Assembly (NCBI RefSeq): GCF_000327385.1 | Contig: NW_008708400.1 | Coordinates: forward strand, 1,698,067 to 1,762,066 | DNA from: Lottia gigantea | Taxonomy: Eukaryota > Mollusca > Gastropoda > Lottiidae | Direction: 5' to 3' | Length of the DNA stretch: 64,000 nucleotides | Part shown: piece by piece, positions 59,301 through 64,000 of the stretch | Position numbering within the stretch: the first letter of the stretch is position 1 | Layout of the letters: each line of letters begins with the position of its first letter | The notes under the pieces: model-generated | Databases searched by the model: none | What the model saw: the letters and a program-made list of their open reading frames with translations, nothing else | What the model was told of the DNA's origin: nothing | Program-made: the position numbers and the translations under genes

Positions 59301-62300
59301 ACATTGTTAAAGGGAAGTTAAGAATGTTTAATGTTTAATCCTTGATCCTCCCTATTTTTTTACTAAATAGTTTGGTCAAATATTTTATTTTTGTGGGTTT
59401 CAATTTTCATGGATTTGAAAGCACATGTATGGGTGTTTTTACTCATTACAAAATCACTACAAGTTACATCTTATAAATTTGAATCATTCATTTCTATTTT
59501 AGTAAAAGTTTTACATTATCTACAATTGGTTTTACATGTGTAACTTTTGTCACTGGAGCCTTGGCATTATGGGCACCAACTTTCATGTTAAATTCCATTT
59601 TATATCAAAATCATCCAGCTACAGAGGAAAGGTTAGTTTTTGTGATATTTTGATATTTTTGTAATATCACTTTAATGAGTTTCTGTAAGAAAGTAATGCT
59701 GGAGAAGAATAAAAGAATATCTTTCTGCTTTACAAGAATGTTTAGAAAAGAGAATTTGAACATCATTAGAGAAAGGTGTAAAACTTGAGTCAGTTGGTTA
59801 AAGCAGTATTACACAAACAAGGTTTTTGAAACAAGCCACAGTTTGAATGAGTTAATTTGAAGATTCTTTGATTTTACTGTTTTAGTCTTATATTAAAATT
59901 TATAAAAATCAAATACATTTTGTCCACTTTACCTGTTAATAAGTAGTAATCTCTTCCACATAGTTTCTTATCTCTCTCAATCTCATTTTGATTATTAATC
60001 GATTATTGATCGATAGCCTGCCATGGATAATCAATCTAAATTTGGCAATCAATACCGAGCCCTACTTTTATTTATAGGATAGCTTTTAGTTTAAATTTAT
60101 ATTATGATAAAACATTTGATTTTATGTAAGTATTTACATTTTTATTTATAGTGTATCATTAAAATTTGGTATAATAACAGTAGCAGCAGGATTTATAGGA
60201 GTCGCTGTTGGTGCAGAAGCTGGCAGACGCTATAAGAAATATAACCCAAGATCAGATCCACTTGTTTGTGCATTGGGTTTATTATGCTGTGTACCATTCC
60301 TATTTTTTGCTTTGGTTTTATCTCAATACAATACCATTGTAACCTGGGTGAGTTTTAGTAATATCTTTTGGTTCTGGAAATAGGTTATTTATGGATTAGT
60401 CATTGGACAAAAAAAACAGCATCTGCAATTAAAAGTAAGCTATAAAACATAATATGTGCATGCAACTGACTAAATAAGTTTTGTTGACAGTTGGAATCAC
60501 ATGGAGAAAACAGACATGTAGTCATCCTTAGTATGTCTTCACACTGACAAAATCAATCAGACAGACATGAAATAAGTCCACTATGAAACAAACCAGCAAG
60601 CAGTAGTATGTTTATATTCTCTTGTTTTAAGTGTTGAAATCATTGGAAATCATTATAAACTAAACAAAATTTCGAAATTCAAGTAGATGTTTTATATGAA
60701 TTCCACAGCTCTGTAGTATTTTTTTCTGAAATTGCAGACTTTCTTGCACAAAGAATTCTGTTTCAATTCACCTGATGATATGAACAGTGATGCAATAAAT
60801 CTTTATGATGTGATTTTTGACTCACAACTATAAATATGGTATTTTTTATAGGTGTTGATATTTATAGGAGAAACATTCTTATGTTTAAATTGGGCTTTAG
60901 TAGCTGATATGTTACTGGTAAGTGATTTAGATTAGCATTTACTTGTAAACATACTTTGACAGCTGAATTTGTAAATTTAAGAATGCAACAGGTTTAAACA
61001 AAAAGTTCATAGTTTTAAGTCTGCTGCCCATGTTTAAGATATAAAAGCCTCATCAGTTCAGCATATGATGGGTGTTACTTTCTGGAAAGGATCTTCAAGT
61101 AAATCACTGAATTGGGGAACAATGTCAGAATCAAGAATTTCTATCAAATTGTAGTTGAAACTTGTTGAATAGAAATCATCACATACTGTTTCATTGTAAT
61201 ATTTCAGTATGTCACAATACCTACAAGAAGATCAACGGCTGAAGCTGTACAGATTCTGGTCTCACATGCTTTTGGTGATGCTGGCAGTCCATTACTCATT
61301 GGAGTGGTAAGTTTTGTAGATATCTCAATTTAAAGGCAAAGAGATTTCTAAATTTTTTATGTGTATTGCGGATACTGAGAGCATTGTTTGCACTATTTCA
61401 ACTTTCAGTCAGACATCTGTGATTCTTGCAATTTCTAAGCACTTTATTACACCACTATTGCAAAGGCTCTTTGATATTAATAGCAGCTTTTGTGTTAGTG
61501 ACTTCACTCAATGTCTAGTTTTAGTGGAATTGCATGAACAAAACACATCAGGCTTGACACTTGGAATGGCTGAAATCAATGATCAAACAAATCAAAACAA
61601 ACTAAATCAATTTTCCTATATTTTGCAGATTTTCCTGAATTCCAGTAACATATCTACCAATACCTATTATTGTTTTATTTGTGTTTTTCAGTTTGCTGAT
61701 CAGATATCTGCAGCTTATGGTCCAGTAGCTAAAAGTACACCAGTTCAATTTATATCATTACAATATTCTCTCTATTCAACGCCATTTGTATGTATACTAG
61801 GAGGTGCCTTCTTTCTAGCTACAGCATTAGTTATAGAACAAGATAGAAATAGTGCTACAAAACTTACTAAAGGTAAGACAGACAATAAGTTCTTGTTGAG
61901 CGTAGTCATTAATGATTTGTAAAATTTGAGGTTGTACCATAGCAGTTAAGCAATGTTACAAAAGCACAGGCATTTTCAGATTATTTTCCTCTGTAATGTA
62001 CTGAAAGAAGTAAATAGAAAGAAATTTCTAATGTAGTTGTTTTCAATTTGGGGAGCGAGGTCTCTGAAAATTGGTATCTCAGGGCTTAAAAAACACAGAG
62101 GCTGTAATTGAACTGCTAAAATTTCACCACTGAATATTCAAAAAAGTAAATGATATTCTGCAGCTGCTAAATGCTAATTATGACTACTTAGAAACTATAG
62201 GTCCTTTCTGACTATCATATATATTTGATTTCAGGTCTTTCAACAGCTGACAGTAGTCAGTCATTACCAGCGATATTGAGTGATAAAACAGACGATGATG

Positions 62301-62320
62301 CTCAATTAATACAAGCATGA
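56361..62320 (+). CDS. SPNS1: Spinster-family major facilitator, lysosomal lysophospholipid transporter
   Basis: 11 coding exons: 56361-56646, 57209-57411, 58215-58366, 58680-58746, 59136-59272, 59503-59631, 60152-60347, 60852-60917, 61208-61306, 61692-61872, 62235-62320; 533 aa (human SPNS1 528). The acidic, Ser-rich N-terminus ends in the first membrane helix ([17 protein letters not shown]). MFS signatures are [12 protein letters not shown] (loop 2-3), [17 protein letters not shown] (helix 4), [27 protein letters not shown] and [19 protein letters not shown]1 proteins export lysophosphatidylcholine and -ethanolamine from lysosomes with protons; Drosophila Spinster is the founding member. 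Assignment to SPNS1 rather than SPNS2/3 rests on general resemblance and is less sure than the family. Start chosen as the first ATG of the open exon. Confidence 0.93.
56852..56948. repeat. Near-perfect hairpin in Spinster intron 1
   Basis: The left arm 56852-56887 (gtatactcgaaacgatctta then gcgctaggatgtccta) pairs with the right arm 56913-56948 (taggacatcctagcgctaag then attgtttcgagaatac), with two or three mismatches over 36 bp and a 25-bp loop. Size and shape suggest a young small MITE. Confidence 0.85.
57550..57640. mobile_element. Fragment related to MITE family D
   Basis: ttttatggaacagcaaacac followed by tgtttaaagttttatctgac resembles the arm at 4825-4870 (ctatggaacaacaatcactg, gttaaagttttatgcaac). 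Confidence 0.4.
57677..58050. mobile_element. hAT-like non-autonomous fragment in Spinster intron 2
   Basis: Begins tagggctgggcgatatacca, a start typical of hAT-derived repeats, followed by repeats of cgtgatatat/atatcatgat up to atatcgtgatatt near 58046. The right terminus is not clear. Assigned by resemblance to the common hAT end only. Confidence 0.45.
58896..59175 (+). repeat. 48-50 bp minisatellite made from the 5' edge of Spinster exon 5 and its acceptor site
   Basis: Each unit has tattttgtatattgtag then the exon start gttacccctgggttaggagt. Junction positions are 58942, 58990, 59040, 59088 and 59136, preceded by a partial unit from about 58896; spacing is 48, 50, 48, 48 bp. Only the last copy (59136) runs on into the full exon ([20 protein letters not shown]). 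The preceding copy at 59040 hits stops after 14 codons if read as exon. Confidence 0.92.
59992..60066. mobile_element. Short hAT-like terminal fragment (Spinster intron 6)
   Basis: Ends accgagccctac, the complement of a gtagggctcgg-type hAT terminus, preceded by attaatcgattattgatcg. A fragment only. Confidence 0.3.
61332..61565. mobile_element. MITE family A copy 5 (Spinster intron 9)
   Basis: Starts taaaggcaaagagatttc. Keeps gactgagagcattg-like spacing, caactttcagtcagacatct, ttttagtggaattgcatg and aaaacacatcaggcttgaca. More diverged than copies 1 and 6; the right end is degraded. A frame runs through it into exon 10 by chance. Confidence 0.6.
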
Positions 62321-62984
62321 TTATAAAAATAGGTTACAGTGAGAAGAATATCTGTCCAGAATACATGACTGAGTGTGCCTTTAATGATTGTGTGTGGTGT
62401 ATGTTATCATTTCATTATAACTTGTAAGGGTGAAATTGCTTGTTTATTAGTGCTAAAAGTGACATCATTAATACTATTTCAAAACCAATAAGCTCATAAT
62501 GTAAAGAACCAAAAATATGGTTGAACAAAACTCAATGGACTTTTTGAGATTATAAAGTAAACTGATGACTCATTTTAGACCAAATGTTATCTACATATCA
62601 ATAGTTACAATTGGCTATATAAAGTTTATGTACTTCATTCATTTACAGTAATATACAGTAAAGATTGTTGATATATTCTCAGTAAGTTTTATGTGTTTGA
62701 TAATAATTGAGTTAAGAACATGGCTATTTCTGAAATGATCTATATAATAGAAATATTTGTCTTGAATATACATTTTTAGACTGTTTCAGAAGAATATAGC
62801 TATATACATCATGAGATTTCAGTCTGTGAATATTTTTGTGTTTTTAAGAATCCTGTTCATGTATGAACTAAAAATTGATATTTGTGTAAATGGAATATCT
62901 GTTCTTCAATATTTTGTTACTTGTGTTGCAGTGTGAGGCAATTTACATGGCATATTTTTAAAATAGTTTGTATTCCAGAAGTTA

Positions 62985-63285
62985 AAGGGATCGTATAGAG
63001 GTTGTGTGTGTAGGGGAAACTGATCAATTTGCACCATTCCAATTTTCTATCAGACGTTCGGGTTCCTGCAATACCACTAAAACAGAGTTCTTTATGACAT
63101 CACTAAGTGCGCCAACCTTATGTGATAAAGCATATTTTGCGATTAGTGACGTCATCAAACACCTAGTTTTAGTGGAATTGCAGGAACTACAGACTTCTGA
63201 TTGAAAATTAGAATGGTACAAATGGATGCTATCAGTGTTCCTGATACACAAACAAAATTTAGGAAACCTCTTTACAATCCCTTTT
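62985..63285. mobile_element. MITE family A copy 6
   Basis: Ends aaagggatcgtatagagg and cctctttacaatcccttt. The interior palindrome has cagacgttcgggttcctgca on the left and ttgcaggaactacagacttc on the right. Well preserved at both ends. Confidence 0.8.
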
Positions 63286-63707
63286 TAACAACAAATGAAT
63301 TTAATAAATTAGGATGACTTTTCTTTTGACATTAATTGAAAAACCCAGCTTCACAATTTTAACAGAAATTGAGTTTAAAAGGAGCAAGAGAAATAGCTTG
63401 TTCACAATTTAGATTTTGCTCAAGTGCTCAGTCTATTTATTATTGTCAAAATATAAAGATATAAGAGATATTTTCTTTAATCAAAATATAATGTATTTAT
63501 TGGTAGATTAAGACAAATGCTGTTACAAAGATATCTATATGCATCTGAGAACATTTCCAAGCAGAAGCAAAACCAGTGTATTTTTATATAGATTAAATAT
63601 AATACACAAACGTCTAGCCATTCAAAATTTGCACTTAAACCATGACTGCAATTGGTCACCTTTCTTATATCATGGAATGTAGAGAATTAATAGAATTGTA
63701 CTGAAGT

Positions 63708-63792
63708 GAATACAGCCAATCAGAGCCTTCACTAGAAAGACTGTATTGCTTTTTTACAGATGTTTTGTTTGTGCCTCTGATTGGCTGTAATC
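63708..63792. repeat. Hairpin with paired CCAAT-type motifs
   Basis: tacagccaatcagagcc (about 63710-63727) pairs with gcctctgattggctgta (63773-63789), so both strands carry CCAAT. A lone gccaatcagagccctc also occurs near 39030 in an NF1 intron. Probably a small repeat. Confidence 0.55.
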
Positions 63793-64000
63793 GCTAGCAA
63801 TCCAGCCAATTCGGTTCATTTACTAACTTCTGTAATACAAGAAAGGTGGTTATTGCAGTAAAGGTATAAATATGAAGTTCATAATAGTCAGACAGTGTGA
63901 AAATGCCCTTAAATTGGTCATTATGAAATACACTATCATAAAATGAAGTATAATATCATTTGTTTTGAATCAGACCCAGATGTGCTTTAATGTCTGTTTT

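Larger units (their letters stand above)
62321..64000. other. Downstream spacer with Spinster 3' UTR
   Basis: AT-rich, no further gene recognised. The Spinster 3' UTR must lie in the first part; no AATAAA was found before the transposon copy at 62985-63285, and one occurs at about 63303. A hairpin lies at 63708-63792. The short frames on either strand inside 63004-63251 belong to the MITE. Confidence 0.55.

Noticed and set aside
61359-61922. 187-codon frame running through intron 9 into Spinster exon 10
   Set aside because: The first part is a decayed MITE; the exon acceptor at 61691 is good and only the exon 10 part resembles the family. An intron-retention start is conceivable but unsupported.

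Overview
The window is eukaryotic nuclear DNA: AT-rich, with GT-AG introns mostly of 150-800 bp, many short palindromic DNA transposons and tandem repeats. The proteins are animal. The best guess is a spiralian invertebrate, probably a mollusc, judged from gene style and repeats; the species cannot be named from sequence alone. Exon coordinates were found by eye, by matching translated frames to remembered protein families and checking that splice phases join. All three large genes close in frame to their family's usual length.

Layout. (1) 1-5 kb: a repeat element, then a small four-exon gene on + (1246-2873) for a secreted protein with two sushi/CCP modules and a cysteine-rich PAN-like tail, then a 72-74 bp minisatellite (3176-3930). 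(2) 5.2-15.6 kb, + strand: NAT10, the RNA cytidine acetyltransferase, in 26 coding exons (1028 aa). An ETS site abutting a CACGTG E-box lies 0.8 kb upstream. (3) 15.6-18.5 kb: tail-to-tail spacer shared with the next gene. (4) 18.5-55.3 kb, - strand: neurofibromin (NF1), 59 constitutive coding exons giving 2739 aa, plus two predicted alternative exons. (5) 55.3-56.4 kb: a head-to-head promoter region. (6) 56.4-62.3 kb, + strand: a Spinster-family lysosomal lipid transporter (SPNS1-like), 11 coding exons, 533 aa. (7) 62.3-64 kb: spacer with a transposon copy and a hairpin.

Most interesting results. First, NF1 carries two homologous exons in tandem (39334-39461 and 37938-38074) for the same stretch of the RasGAP catalytic domain. 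Both have intact splice sites and identical phases, and only inclusion of exactly one keeps the frame, so they look mutually exclusive. The stretch spans the position where vertebrate NF1 inserts its alternative exon 23a. Second, NF1 has a frame-preserving 57-nt candidate cassette exon (35509-35565) at the end of the RasGAP domain. Third, three separate minisatellites (23.7-24.4 kb and 47.9-48.4 kb in NF1, 58.9-59.2 kb in the Spinster gene) are each built from the edge of the neighbouring exon, splice site included, so the intron is filled with copies of its own splice signal. Several families of small palindromic DNA transposons recur through introns and spacers. No retroelement, tRNA, rRNA or CRISPR array was recognised.

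The genes do not form an obvious pathway. NAT10 acts in the nucleolus, NF1 restrains Ras at membranes, the Spinster protein exports lysophospholipid from lysosomes, and the CCP protein is extracellular.
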